Shown here in pieces: positions 25,270 through 34,350 of a DNA stretch of 64,000 bases. The position numbers were made by a program, and so were the translations under genes. The notes under the pieces are model-generated. The model was not told the origin of the DNA. It saw only the letters and a program-made list of their open reading frames with translations, and did not search any database. Source of the stretch: an uncultured Salinisphaerales bacterium (lineage in GTDB: Bacteria > Pseudomonadota > Gammaproteobacteria > Nevskiales > CAJXLF01); the NCBI GenBank assembly GCA_913055805.1, contig CAJXLF010000009.1, positions 86,795 through 150,794 of the forward strand. The letters are read 5' to 3'. Numbering within the stretch: position 1 is the first letter of the stretch; each line of letters opens with the position of its first letter.

Positions 25270-26121
25270 ATGCGCCGCCTGAAAATCGCCCACCGCACAG
25301 CCTATTACTTCAATCAGGCCGTCACGCTCGGACCCCACCACCTGCTGGTACGTCCGCGTGAAGGTCACGAAGTGCATATCGAGTCCTCCCGGCTGGACAT
25401 CACCCCTTCCGCATCCATTCGCTGGCAAAGGGATGTCGATGACAATTCGGTAGCGACCGCCAGTTTTGAAACGCCCACCGAAGAACTGATTATCACCAGC
25501 GAAGTCATTTGCCAGCACTACGATAGTGAACCGCTGGATTTCATTGTGGCTGACAGCGCGGTGATGTACCCGTTCACCTACAGCGATGACGACGCAGCGG
25601 TGCTGGTACCCTACCGCATCTGCTCGGAACCTCTGGATGGTGGTGAACTCGGCAACTGGGTGGCCGGCTTCTGGCGCTCCGGGCAAACCCTTCAGACCTA
25701 TAGCCTGCTCGACAATATATGCAGTTTTATCAGTCAGGCCATGCGTTATAAAAAGCGTGAAACACCGGGCGTGCAGACGGCCGTTCAGACACTGGCCATG
25801 GGGGAAGGCTCCTGCCGTGATTTTGCCAATCTGTTCATCGAGGCTACCCGTTTACTGGGCATCGCATCGCGCTTTGTCAGTGGCTATCTCTACAATCCAC
25901 CTACGGACACCGACTATGGCGCAACCCATGCCTGGGCGGAAGTCTATTTACCGGGTGTCGGATGGAAAGGCTTTGATCCTACGGTGGGCAAAGTAACCGG
26001 TAACGACCACCTCACGGTCGCGGTTTCCCGGCGGCCCGATAACGTGCCTCCGGTTTCCGGCAGTTACTTCGGAAATGCAGAATCCCGGCTGGAAGTCGCG
26101 GTGCAGGTCAGCGACCTCTGA
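25270..26121 (+). CDS. Transglutaminase-like cysteine protease-fold protein
   Basis: 283 residues. The N-terminal beta-rich domain (1-140, [16 protein letters not shown]) is typical of bacterial transglutaminase-like proteins. The catalytic triad is visible: Cys182 (GEGSCRDFA), His220 (GATHAWAEV) and Asp236 (GFDPT). No signal peptide. Family members are thought to be peptidases or amide-forming enzymes; substrates are unknown. It ends 18 bases before the MocR gene on the same strand. Confidence 0.9.
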   Translation: MRRLKIAHRTAYYFNQAVTLGPHHLLVRPREGHEVHIESSRLDITPSASIRWQRDVDDNSVATASFETPTEELIITSEVICQHYDSEPLDFIVADSAVMYPFTYSDDDAAVLVPYRICSEPLDGGELGNWVAGFWRSGQTLQTYSLLDNICSFISQAMRYKKRETPGVQTAVQTLAMGEGSCRDFANLFIEATRLLGIASRFVSGYLYNPPTDTDYGATHAWAEVYLPGVGWKGFDPTVGKVTGNDHLTVAVSRRPDNVPPVSGSYFGNAESRLEVAVQVSDL

Positions 26122-26139
26122 GCGCCCTATACTGCCTGC

Positions 26140-27555
26140 ATGACTCTGTATCGAAGTTACGCAGAAGAACTTGCACAGCTCATTGAAACCGGCGCGCTGA
26201 AGTCGGGCGAGCGCTTGCCTTCACTGCGTGAGGCCAGCCGCCGCCGTAACATCAGCATCTCCACCGTGATGAAGGCCTACCACTGGCTGGAAGCCCGCGG
26301 CCTCGTAGTGGCCAACGTGCGTTCCGGCTTTACCGTAAGTACCCGATTATCTTCCTACCCCGAACTGCCCGTCAGTTCGCGTCCTCGCGCCCGCGCCACC
26401 ACCGTAGACAAGAGCGCCCTTATTTTCGACATTTTGGCATCAGCGAAATCGCGTGAAGTTGTGCCGCTGGGATCAGCCTTCCCCAGCCCCCGGCTGTTTC
26501 CCCTGCAGCGACTGTATCGTTCCCTGAACCGCAGCATGCGGCACCTTGATCCACAACACACGGTGACCGATCTCTCGCCCGGTAATGCCGAGTTACGCCG
26601 CCAGATTGCACTGCGATACCACCTTGATGGCATCAGAATCGCACCCGAGGAACTGGTCATCACCGATGGCGCCATGGAAGCGCTCAATCTCTGTCTGCAG
26701 GCAGTTACCCGGCCGGGCAATAGCGTTGTGATCGAATCACCGACGTTCTACGCCAGCCTGCAGGCGCTGGAGCGGCTGGGCCTGCGCGCCATCGAGGTTG
26801 CCACCCACCCTACGGACGGCATTGATCTCGATGCGCTGGCAACCGTTCTGACCCGGCATTCGCCAGCGGCCTGCTGGGTAATGACCAATTTCCAGAACCC
26901 GCTTGGCGCGCGTATGCCCGAGTTCAAAAAACGCCAGCTGGTCGACTTACTGGCGCGCCATGATGTGGCGCTGATTGAAGATGATGTTTACGGCGAACTC
27001 TATTACGGTGACCGGCGGCCCAAGCCCGCCAAGGCCTTCGACAAGACCGGCCATGTGCTGCACTGTTCGTCCTTTTCGAAGTGCCTGGCGCCCGGTTACC
27101 GCATTGGCTGGGCGGCCGCCGGACGTTACCAGGAAACAGTAGAACGCCTGAAACTGAGCAGCACCCTGTCCGCCGCCCTCCCTTCCCAACTGGCCCTGGC
27201 CGACTACCTGCAGGATGCCGCTTATGGCACGCACCTGAGTCAGCTGCGGCAGCAACTGTACCTGCAACGCGACCGCCTGATCGACGGCATACAGACGCAC
27301 TTCCCCGAGGGCACGAAACTCACGCGTCCCCAGGGTGGATACTTCCTGTGGGTGGAGATGCCCAAAGGCACCGACAGTCTCGAGTTGTATCAACAGGCTC
27401 TGCAGGAAAACATCAGCATTGCACCAGGCGCCCTGTTTTCAGCCCGGGATGATTTTGCTCACTGTATACGTGTGAACTACGGCCACCCGGATCATCCGGG
27501 TGTTGATGAAGCTATTGCGAGACTGGGCAAACTGACCGCGCAATGCCGGCACTAG
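26140..27555 (+). CDS. MocR-type regulator (GntR helix-turn-helix plus aminotransferase domain)
   Basis: 471 residues. The N-terminal GntR winged helix (LKSGERLPSLREASRRRNIS then STVMKAYHWLEARGL) is joined to a class I aminotransferase domain. The PLP-binding Lys314 is in SSFSKCLAPGYRIGW, and MTNFQNPLGARMP and EDDVYGELYYG are conserved. MocR proteins regulate by sensing PLP or an amino compound. The target is not evident; the upstream transglutaminase-like gene is a candidate. It overlaps the convergent DUF2970 gene by 4 bases. Confidence 0.92.
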   Translation: MTLYRSYAEELAQLIETGALKSGERLPSLREASRRRNISISTVMKAYHWLEARGLVVANVRSGFTVSTRLSSYPELPVSSRPRARATTVDKSALIFDILASAKSREVVPLGSAFPSPRLFPLQRLYRSLNRSMRHLDPQHTVTDLSPGNAELRRQIALRYHLDGIRIAPEELVITDGAMEALNLCLQAVTRPGNSVVIESPTFYASLQALERLGLRAIEVATHPTDGIDLDALATVLTRHSPAACWVMTNFQNPLGARMPEFKKRQLVDLLARHDVALIEDDVYGELYYGDRRPKPAKAFDKTGHVLHCSSFSKCLAPGYRIGWAAAGRYQETVERLKLSSTLSAALPSQLALADYLQDAAYGTHLSQLRQQLYLQRDRLIDGIQTHFPEGTKLTRPQGGYFLWVEMPKGTDSLELYQQALQENISIAPGALFSARDDFAHCIRVNYGHPDHPGVDEAIARLGKLTAQCRH

Positions 27556-27794
27556 AGTTGGTGCAGGCTCATGACCCAGTGCACCGCCAGAAGAAATACC
27601 AGCACGACCATCCCTGTCATCAGAAAAGCGATCAGAATGAACTGTGATGGCCGGCCACGCGTAAAATCACGTTCACGCACGCGTGAACTCTGAACTCCGA
27701 AGAAGGAACTGGCCACGCTGACCACGACCTGCCACAGGCCGGGGGCCATCGACCTGTTTTCGCTGACCTGCTGCCTGCAATACCGGCGATGCAT
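27552..27794 (-). CDS. DUF2970 small membrane protein
   Basis: 80 residues. LWQVVVSVASSFFGVQSS followed by RERDFTRGRPSQFILIAF is the DUF2970 signature, with one C-terminal membrane helix (about 53-75). GGGAG lies 7 bases before ATG 27794. The family is widespread in gamma- and betaproteobacteria, often near cytochrome genes; its role is unknown. Divergent from the di-haem cytochrome. Confidence 0.85.
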   Translation of the reverse strand: MHRRYCRQQVSENRSMAPGLWQVVVSVASSFFGVQSSRVRERDFTRGRPSQFILIAFLMTGMVVLVFLLAVHWVMSLHQL

Positions 27795-27867
27795 ACCTTA
27801 CTCCCGCAAATTAACCAGTACGTATGCTGCGTCATGCGCAATCTGAAAATAAGTGACAACCTGAAGA

Positions 27868-27910
27868 AAAAAACGCATAACAGGCTCAGGCTATCTGTTA
27901 CGCATTTTTT
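27868..27910. promoter_or_regulatory. A/T-flanked stem-loop upstream of the cytochrome c genes
   Basis: AAAAAACGCATAACAG pairs with CTGTTACGCATTTTTT (14 of 16 positions) around an 11-base loop. It looks like a bidirectional terminator, but it lies in the divergent promoter region 35 bases before the cytochrome start. Attenuation or a redox-regulator site is possible. Confidence 0.4.
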
Positions 27911-27945
27911 GGCACTGTCTGTTGCTACCCCTGACAAGCCATTCA

Positions 27946-28692
27946 ATGAACAATAACCGCCCAGACTTATTCCGAAACCCTGTGGTGAAAAAATCGCTTC
28001 TCATCTCCGGCCTGGCAAGCGGGCTGCTGCTAACGAGCCTTGCCGTTGTTGCCGAACAGGCCGCGACGCCTGATGACGCAGGCCTGGCGGAACGTCTGCA
28101 GGCCTGCGCAGCCTGCCATGGTGATGAAGGACGCTCACAACAGGAAGACTATTACCCCTCCATAGCCGGCAAACCGGCCGGCTATCTGTATCGCCAGTTA
28201 CTGAATTTCCGGGATGGCCGCAGGCTGCATACCACGATGCGTCTGATGCTGGCCTACCTTTCCGACGCCTATCTGTACGACATCGCCCGCTACTATGCCC
28301 GGCAGTCGCCTGGCCATCACAGCCTCCCGGAAACGAATTTGACTGAAGCGCAGAAGGCATTGGGTAAACAACTGGCCCAGTCCGGCGACCCTGAGCGCGA
28401 CCTGCCGGCCTGTACTCAATGCCACGGCTCCCGCCTGCAGGGTCGGGCACCCTATATACCAGGCCTCACCGGTCTGCCGTCTGAATATCTTGCCGCCCAA
28501 CTGGGCGCATGGCAGGCCGGCACGCGTCAGGCCCTGACGCCGGACTGCATGGCCACCATAGCCCAGCGTCTCAACGGCGAAGACATCCTTGCCGTCAGCC
28601 GCTGGATAGCCCACCAGCCCACGGCTGCAGATACCCCTTCAACGAAGGGTTCTTACGCCAACCTGCCCATGGAATGCGGAGCGGTCCAGTGA
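27946..28692 (+). CDS. Di-haem cytochrome c, c4-like
   Basis: 248 residues with an N-terminal signal or anchor (about 17-36) and two c-type haem motifs, CAACH and CTQCH, each followed by a small cytochrome domain with PSIAGKPAGYLYRQLLNF and IPGLTGLPSEYLAAQLGAW, the pattern of cytochrome c4. It carries electrons in the periplasm. ATG 27946 was chosen over 27922 because it starts nearer the signal. Its TGA overlaps the next start (ATGA-type), so it is paired with the tri-haem cytochrome. Confidence 0.9.
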   Translation: MNNNRPDLFRNPVVKKSLLISGLASGLLLTSLAVVAEQAATPDDAGLAERLQACAACHGDEGRSQQEDYYPSIAGKPAGYLYRQLLNFRDGRRLHTTMRLMLAYLSDAYLYDIARYYARQSPGHHSLPETNLTEAQKALGKQLAQSGDPERDLPACTQCHGSRLQGRAPYIPGLTGLPSEYLAAQLGAWQAGTRQALTPDCMATIAQRLNGEDILAVSRWIAHQPTAADTPSTKGSYANLPMECGAVQ

Positions 28693-29945
28693 TGTGGCGG
28701 ATCATACTCGGCCTCGCTGCCCTCCTGACCGGTCTTGCCCTGTGGCTGTTCTGGGCGGACAGGGCCCCGCCCATCGCGGTCAATGGCGCAGCGCCTTCGG
28801 AAGAGACCATCGAAAAGGGCGAATATCTGGCCAGGGCCGGCAATTGCATTGCCTGTCACACCGTGCCGGGCAACCCTGAATACAGTGGCGGACGCCGCAT
28901 CGCCACGCCTTTCGGCAATGTCTACAGCAGCAACCTCACACCTGATAACGAAACCGGCATCGGCCAATGGAGCGATGCGGATTTCTGGCGGGCCATGCGT
29001 CACGGCATATCCCGCGACGGCCGCCGTCTGTACCCGGCATTCCCCTACAGCAACTACAGTCGGGTAAAGCGGGAGGACAGTGACGCCCTGTTTGCTTACC
29101 TGAAGTCCCTGCCTGCGGTACGGCAGCCCCAACCTGAACCCCAGCTGCGTTTTCCCTATAACACCGGCCTCGCATTGCGGCTGTGGCGGGCACTGTTCTT
29201 CAAACCCGGGCGCTTTGAGGCAGACCCCCAACGTTCAACGGCATGGAACCGTGGTGCTTACCTGGTTGAAGGGCTGGGACACTGTAATGCCTGCCATACC
29301 GCACGCGGCTTCCTGGGCAACAGCCTTGCATCGGCTGAGTATGCAGGCGGTCCGGTACCCATGCTTGGATGGGACGCGCTGCCATTGACGAACAGTCAGC
29401 CAATGAGCGACAAACGGGCCAGCGAGATGGCCCGCCTGCTGAAGCACGGTGTTTCCGAACGCAACGTTACTTCCGGACCCATGGCCGAGGTGGTGTTTCA
29501 CAGCCTGCAACATCTTGCAGACGACGACATTGCCGCCATGGTCACCTATATTCGCAGTCTGCCACCCGGACAAACGCCCGCTTCGGAGCAGGGTCTGCAG
29601 GTGGGCGAGCAACGCAAGGCCTTGCTGATGAAGCAGGGAGCGCCCCTGTATTCAGAGCATTGCGCCGATTGTCACGGGGAAAAGGGTGAAGGCCACCCTT
29701 TTCAGTATCCTGCTCTCGCCGACAACCAGAGTGTAGTGGCCGACTCGGCCAACAACATCATTCGCAGCCTGATGTACGGAGGCTTCGGCCCCAGCACGAA
29801 AGGAAATCCACGGCCTTACGGCATGCCGCCCTATGCGCAGCAAATGTCGGCTGAGGACATGGCTGCGGTACTGACGTATATCCGCAATGCCTGGGGCAAT
29901 GAGGCGGCGGCCGTGTCACCACTACAGATCAGAAGACTCAGGTAA
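28692..29945 (+). CDS. Membrane-anchored tri-haem cytochrome c, alcohol/aldehyde dehydrogenase subunit-like
   Basis: 417 residues. One N-terminal membrane helix (3-20) precedes three cytochrome c domains with CIACH, CNACH and CADCH. Segments such as GEYLARAGNCIACH, FGNVYSSNLTPDNETGIG and MRHGISRDGRRLYPAFPY are typical of the cytochrome subunit of membrane alcohol, gluconate or aldehyde dehydrogenases. No dehydrogenase partner adjoins it. It could serve the PQQ enzyme at 2870, which is inference. Co-translated with the c4-like cytochrome. Confidence 0.9.
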   Translation: MWRIILGLAALLTGLALWLFWADRAPPIAVNGAAPSEETIEKGEYLARAGNCIACHTVPGNPEYSGGRRIATPFGNVYSSNLTPDNETGIGQWSDADFWRAMRHGISRDGRRLYPAFPYSNYSRVKREDSDALFAYLKSLPAVRQPQPEPQLRFPYNTGLALRLWRALFFKPGRFEADPQRSTAWNRGAYLVEGLGHCNACHTARGFLGNSLASAEYAGGPVPMLGWDALPLTNSQPMSDKRASEMARLLKHGVSERNVTSGPMAEVVFHSLQHLADDDIAAMVTYIRSLPPGQTPASEQGLQVGEQRKALLMKQGAPLYSEHCADCHGEKGEGHPFQYPALADNQSVVADSANNIIRSLMYGGFGPSTKGNPRPYGMPPYAQQMSAEDMAAVLTYIRNAWGNEAAAVSPLQIRRLR

Positions 29946-29960
29946 CCGGTATCAAGCGAC

Positions 29961-32201
29961 TCAGTGCTTGGGTACTGTGAAATAGAACACGCTGCCCTGC
30001 CCCGGCCGCGACTGCGCCCAGATTCTGCCCCCGAAGCCCTGGACAATCTTCTGGCATATAGACAGTCCCAGTCCGGTACCCGCATATTCTTTTTTGCCAT
30101 GCAGACGCTCAAAGGGCTCAAAAATACGCTTGCAGTATTCCTGTTTCATGCCGATGCCGTTATCACGCACGACAAACAGCCATTCGTTTCCTTTATCCTC
30201 GGCAGTGATGTGGATTTTGGGGCGCGCGAACGGCGGCTGATATTTAATGCCGTTGGCTACCAGATTCTGCAACAGACGTAACAGGCGAACCGGGTTGGCC
30301 GATACGGTCGGCAGGTTTTCATACTCGATCACCGCCGCCGACTGTTCGATGGTTTCGCGCAGGTTCTCCTTGACCATAACCATCGTGTGGTTCACATCCA
30401 CCGATTCGAAGCGGTCCGGATCATTGCCCAGCCGTGCATACTCGAGAATATCCTCGATCAACGTACGCATGCGGTCGGCACTGTCGTTCGCAGCCGCTAT
30501 ATAGGTTCGCGCCTTCTCATCGAACTGATCCCCGTATTGCCGCTCCAGCAGGGAGGTATAACTGCTGACCTTGCGCAAAGGCTCTTTCAGGTCATGCGAA
30601 GCCACATAGGCAAAACGTTCCAGTTCGGCGTTGGACTCATGCAGCTGATGCACGGCCCGTTCCAGAGATTCATTCGCCTTGCGTATTTCCTCGGTTTGCT
30701 CGGCAACCTGACGCTTCACGAATTCAGCCCTTGCTGTCACCACCAGCAGGAAAGCCTGCAGCAGGGTGGTAAAGAAAAGTCCGCCAATGAGAACTACCCA
30801 GGAATTCCAGCCCGGGTGACGCCAGAGGTAGGTTTCCCGCGGGAAGAACTCCAGAGTCCATTGACGGCTGCCGGCCTGCAGCAATATCCGGCTGGAAAAT
30901 GGCGCCTGTGGATTGTCCTGGCCATACAGAATCGCTTCGTCGCCCGGAATATAGTTGTCGTAGAAAAACAGCATCAAACCCAGGGCATCCAGCTCAGGCA
31001 TGGTCGCATCGATAATGGATGAAAGATTGAATTCACCCAGCACGTAACCCCTCAGGTGTTTACGACGACTTTCCTCGGTGTCCACTGTCCTGCCCGTTTC
31101 ATAGACAGGATGGAATATGAGGATCTGCTTATGTGAATTCGCCTCCCTGAACATACCGAAACCGGAAATCGCGATCGGCAGTCCCGAGTCGCGGGCGTCA
31201 TTCATGGCGAAAACGCAGGGCGCGCAAACAGCCGGGTCAAACAACAGAGGCTGGCCCGCATCGACCTCAACCCCCGGTCGCACATAACGCAGGGCAAACC
31301 GGTCATGCGACCCCGGCGGCAGGTCACGGGCTATCCATGCCAGTGCATGAATACCGCGGCGTTCGCGCAAAGGCTGGGATACGTAACGCCCGAACTCCTC
31401 TTCACTGACGTAATCCGATCCATCGAAAAACCGCTCCACGCCATCCAGAATCTCAAGGTAGAGATTGAATTCCTCCTGCAAACGCCCGCCTTCGTCCCTG
31501 GCCAGCCTGTGAAATTCATCCTGCACCTGTGCCTGGGTATGACTGCGCGAGAAGAAGAACAAGACAAGCACCAGGGAAAAAATAACGAGCAAGGGAGCGA
31601 TGACAGCGATTTTTCTTGCTACAGTCACCTTCTTGTCAGCCACGGCCAGCAGAAGCAACACAGGCAGAAACAACACGACCCCGATCGTGTCACCCACCCA
31701 CCAGGTGAACCAGGTGATGAGGTAGTTTTCCTGCGGAATGGAGCCGCTCAGCAACAAGGTAAGCGGACCTACAGTGGCGTTCACGGTACAGCCTATGGGG
31801 CCACCCAGCATCAGCAACAGGCCGATTTCCTTTTCATCCTCCAGCGAGGTGGGGAAGCGCACTACCTGGCGAATCAGGTAGCTCCCGAGCGCTGCCTGCA
31901 GCACTGCGCCCGCCGCTATGCCCGAGGAAACAATAAAGGGGATCGGCCCCACGAGATGACCACCTGCATGCACGGCTATCATCAGATTGGCCGCGAAGGA
32001 GCCGATAAAGACGGCTGGCAGGAACCGATAACCCGCCAGCAGTATTCCACCCAGGGCTATACCCGCCGCCGGCCATACCGGGGAGGCAAATCCCGGCGAA
32101 ATGGCCAGATACAGGGACAGGCGGGCCACGACCAGATAAGCCAGCGTCAGCAACGCAAGCGTTGACAGATACTCCCTCAAGTCAGCCAGGTGCTTCTTCA
32201 T
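29961..32201 (-). CDS. MASE1-CHASE sensor histidine kinase
   Basis: 746 residues. An N-terminal MASE1-type multi-helix domain (about 12-215, with FASPVWPAAGIALG and WWVGDTIGVVLFLPVL) is followed by a periplasmic CHASE domain (about 225-455, GIHALAWIARDLPPGSHDRF), a membrane helix and a coiled coil. The kinase core has the phospho-acceptor His536 (YVASHDLKEPLRK), the N-box NLVANGIKY, then DNGIGM and GTGLGLS. There is no receiver domain and no response regulator next door. It is last in a three-gene operon; its ATG overlaps the stop of the periplasmic protein. Confidence 0.92.
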   Translation of the reverse strand: MKKHLADLREYLSTLALLTLAYLVVARLSLYLAISPGFASPVWPAAGIALGGILLAGYRFLPAVFIGSFAANLMIAVHAGGHLVGPIPFIVSSGIAAGAVLQAALGSYLIRQVVRFPTSLEDEKEIGLLLMLGGPIGCTVNATVGPLTLLLSGSIPQENYLITWFTWWVGDTIGVVLFLPVLLLLAVADKKVTVARKIAVIAPLLVIFSLVLVLFFFSRSHTQAQVQDEFHRLARDEGGRLQEEFNLYLEILDGVERFFDGSDYVSEEEFGRYVSQPLRERRGIHALAWIARDLPPGSHDRFALRYVRPGVEVDAGQPLLFDPAVCAPCVFAMNDARDSGLPIAISGFGMFREANSHKQILIFHPVYETGRTVDTEESRRKHLRGYVLGEFNLSSIIDATMPELDALGLMLFFYDNYIPGDEAILYGQDNPQAPFSSRILLQAGSRQWTLEFFPRETYLWRHPGWNSWVVLIGGLFFTTLLQAFLLVVTARAEFVKRQVAEQTEEIRKANESLERAVHQLHESNAELERFAYVASHDLKEPLRKVSSYTSLLERQYGDQFDEKARTYIAAANDSADRMRTLIEDILEYARLGNDPDRFESVDVNHTMVMVKENLRETIEQSAAVIEYENLPTVSANPVRLLRLLQNLVANGIKYQPPFARPKIHITAEDKGNEWLFVVRDNGIGMKQEYCKRIFEPFERLHGKKEYAGTGLGLSICQKIVQGFGGRIWAQSRPGQGSVFYFTVPKH

Positions 32202-32686
32202 AGCGTTTCGATCAACGCGATCGCCTTGCTAACCTGCTGATAAACATCAGGAGGCGTTTTACCCGGCTGCGGAATCAACAACGGCGGTGCCGCTTTAACC
32301 CCCACTATTTTCTGGATTGCGCCAACCCTCTGCTCGACAACCTGCAGCAGGGCCAATACATCTGCCGGTATCTTGCGCCCCTCGCGCCGCTCGGGCAGCG
32401 TCCACTCCTTGCCGGCGCCGTATGCCGGCCTGGCCGCAAGGGCATGGATCTTGAGCAACAGTTCGTAAACCTGCTCATACACCTCCGTCGGCGTCTTGTT
32501 CTGATCCAGAGGGATGTGCTCAATGGGCGTGTGAATGTTCCTGGCAGCACGTATTTCATTAATCTGATTTACGATGCTGACAATCAACGGATAGACGTCA
32601 CGCGGGTTGACCTGCTCCTGGCCGAGAGCGCTGCCGCCCAGACCCACCGCAAGAAAAATCGCCAGAGATGCTGCCGCGGACTTCAT
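32198..32686 (-). CDS. Secreted helical-repeat protein of unknown function
   Basis: 162 residues with a signal peptide (cleavage near ALG-QEQ). The mature part holds four copies of a helical unit with consensus (N/T/I)Px(D/E)V(Y/L), at residues 27, 65, 106 and 144, spaced 38-41 residues. No known domain is recognised. It lies between a CHASE-only membrane protein and a MASE1-CHASE kinase, one base after the first and overlapping the second, so a periplasmic role in the same signalling path is a fair inference. Start 32686 gives a proper signal peptide; a frame from 32737 overlaps the upstream gene. Confidence 0.75.
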   Translation of the reverse strand: MKSAAASLAIFLAVGLGGSALGQEQVNPRDVYPLIVSIVNQINEIRAARNIHTPIEHIPLDQNKTPTEVYEQVYELLLKIHALAARPAYGAGKEWTLPERREGRKIPADVLALLQVVEQRVGAIQKIVGVKAAPPLLIPQPGKTPPDVYQQVSKAIALIETL

Positions 32687-32687
32687 G

Positions 32688-33737
32688 CTAGTCCCCGGTG
32701 ATTTTGCGGATATAGCGATAGGCACGCCGGTTGGCATGCGCCAGCAGGATAAACAGCGTCAGCAAGAGAGCATCGATGATGATGCCGCCAAGCAGTATCA
32801 GCAGGGGCTGGTTGCTGATGGAGGATTCACGGAAAGACAGCGCACTGCGGATATCGAATATCCAGGAACGGCCGTACATATCGACTTCAAAACGCTTGGA
32901 AAAAAGCGGCGATGGATCGTAATCCACCATATCGGGATGATGTTCGTCGTAAAGCACCGTGCCCTCATCCAGAATCTTGATGCCCACCTGGCGATTCTTC
33001 TGGTGCAGCGTGCCCTCCATCAGCTTCTGGAATACGAAGGGCGCGTACACCATGCCGGAGAATGTCGCCCGCCGCTGCTCAAGGCTGTCGTAGACACCCC
33101 CTTGATAGTAAGGCGCATAGAACAGAAAACCGGGTTTCTTCTGCTCGTCCTGTACCAACGTAATCGGCCCTGTAATCTGGGCCTTGCCACTGTCCCGGGC
33201 GCGCACCGCGGCAAGATAACGATTGGTTTCATGCGCCATATCCAGACCCACAGCCTTGCGGTTGCCACTCACCGGTTCAATATAGGTAATCGGCCAGTAT
33301 TCCGCCCGATCATGCGCTGGATGCACCTTGAAATCCGGGCGGCTGCGACGCTGCTCCGCCAGATAGCTGGGCAGATGGTCAGGAGAAACATAATGAATGA
33401 CACCAATGCCATTGATGCCGGGATACTTCTGGTCAAGACGCAGCGAAGTCGAGAACGTCAACCAATCATTGTAGGAAACGCTGCCGCCCAACGCCTGTAT
33501 CGCCGCCACTCCGCCCCATAGGCCGTCTTCATATTTCTGCATGCGTTCGATTACCAGTTCCACCGTCTGGCGGGCATAGCGGTCGAACTGAAGGGCCACC
33601 TTGTCATCGATGCTGGTACGGGAAACATGCCAGGCGCTGAAGGTCAAAACCATTGAAGCGACAACCACCGCCCAGTGAAACCAGTGCAAACGGCCTGCAC
33701 TCTCGAAGGTTTTCCGTTCTTTCTCCAACTCATCCAT
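32688..33737 (-). CDS. CHASE-domain membrane protein without an output domain
   Basis: 349 residues. A membrane helix (about 20-40), a periplasmic CHASE domain (about 60-295, with YPGINGIGVIHYVSPDHLPS, ITYIEPVSGNRKAVGLDM and PFVFQKLMEGTL), and a second helix (about 310-335) lead to a cytoplasmic tail of only about 13 residues. CHASE proteins usually continue into a kinase or cyclase; here translation ends at TAG 32688 and the next gene encodes the repeat protein. No decayed kinase sequence follows, so it is a dedicated sensor rather than a truncation. Confidence 0.88.
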   Translation of the reverse strand: MDELEKERKTFESAGRLHWFHWAVVVASMVLTFSAWHVSRTSIDDKVALQFDRYARQTVELVIERMQKYEDGLWGGVAAIQALGGSVSYNDWLTFSTSLRLDQKYPGINGIGVIHYVSPDHLPSYLAEQRRSRPDFKVHPAHDRAEYWPITYIEPVSGNRKAVGLDMAHETNRYLAAVRARDSGKAQITGPITLVQDEQKKPGFLFYAPYYQGGVYDSLEQRRATFSGMVYAPFVFQKLMEGTLHQKNRQVGIKILDEGTVLYDEHHPDMVDYDPSPLFSKRFEVDMYGRSWIFDIRSALSFRESSISNQPLLILLGGIIIDALLLTLFILLAHANRRAYRYIRKITGD

Positions 33738-33921
33738 TACGTCATTCCTGATCGGCAGCCAGCAGGAAAAGGCAGAACAGGCACAACCACCTCTATCCGC
33801 AGGGGAACATCACTGAATATATCGGCCGTAAAGCGGCTTTCTTGAATGGCGGCAATCCACTTACCGCCGCACGGTGCAGATTGCTAATATGTCTACAGAC
33901 AGATTCAGAGAGGAGAGACAC

Positions 33922-34341
33922 ATGCCAACGGCCAGCGGCACCACTCGGGCTTTTATTGGCCTGCTCTGGATTTTCGCCTTGGTAAACCTGGCCAACGGCG
34001 CCTGGATGCTGACGCATGCCTGGTCATGGTTCAGCTGGATTCCGGGCGTGACTGATACCGGCGAAGCCAATGCCCACTTCATCCACGATGTGGGGGTGGC
34101 CTATTCTGTTTGTGGCATCGGTTTCATCTGGTGTGCGCGCCACCTGAACAGGGCCTGGCCGGTATTCATGGGCATTACGCTGTTCTATGTCGGTCATGCC
34201 CTGGGGCATGTGGTGGAAATCCTGGCCGGCCTGCTGCCTCATTCGCATTGGTGGATTGATCTGCCGCTGGTCTTTGCTCCGGCCGTTCTGCTGACCCTTA
34301 TAGCCATTCCGGGGAACTGGAAGAAGATCACCGGTTTGTAG
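33922..34341 (+). CDS. Four-helix membrane protein, conserved hypothetical
   Basis: 139 residues with four hydrophobic helices (about 8-28, 52-68, 78-102 and 112-130). Loops carry HFIHDVGVAYSVCGIGF and GHALGHVVEILAG, rich in His. AGGAGAGACAC gives a good ribosome-binding site for ATG 33922. It belongs to a widely seen but unnamed small membrane family as far as I can tell. It stands alone between the sensory cassette and the convergent sigma-factor gene. Confidence 0.75.
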   Translation: MPTASGTTRAFIGLLWIFALVNLANGAWMLTHAWSWFSWIPGVTDTGEANAHFIHDVGVAYSVCGIGFIWCARHLNRAWPVFMGITLFYVGHALGHVVEILAGLLPHSHWWIDLPLVFAPAVLLTLIAIPGNWKKITGL

Positions 34342-34350
34342 CATGACCGC

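Noticed and set aside
32688..33737. CHASE protein as a truncated histidine kinase
   Set aside because: The reading frame ends cleanly, and the following DNA encodes an intact secreted protein with its own signal peptide. No kinase remnants are visible.
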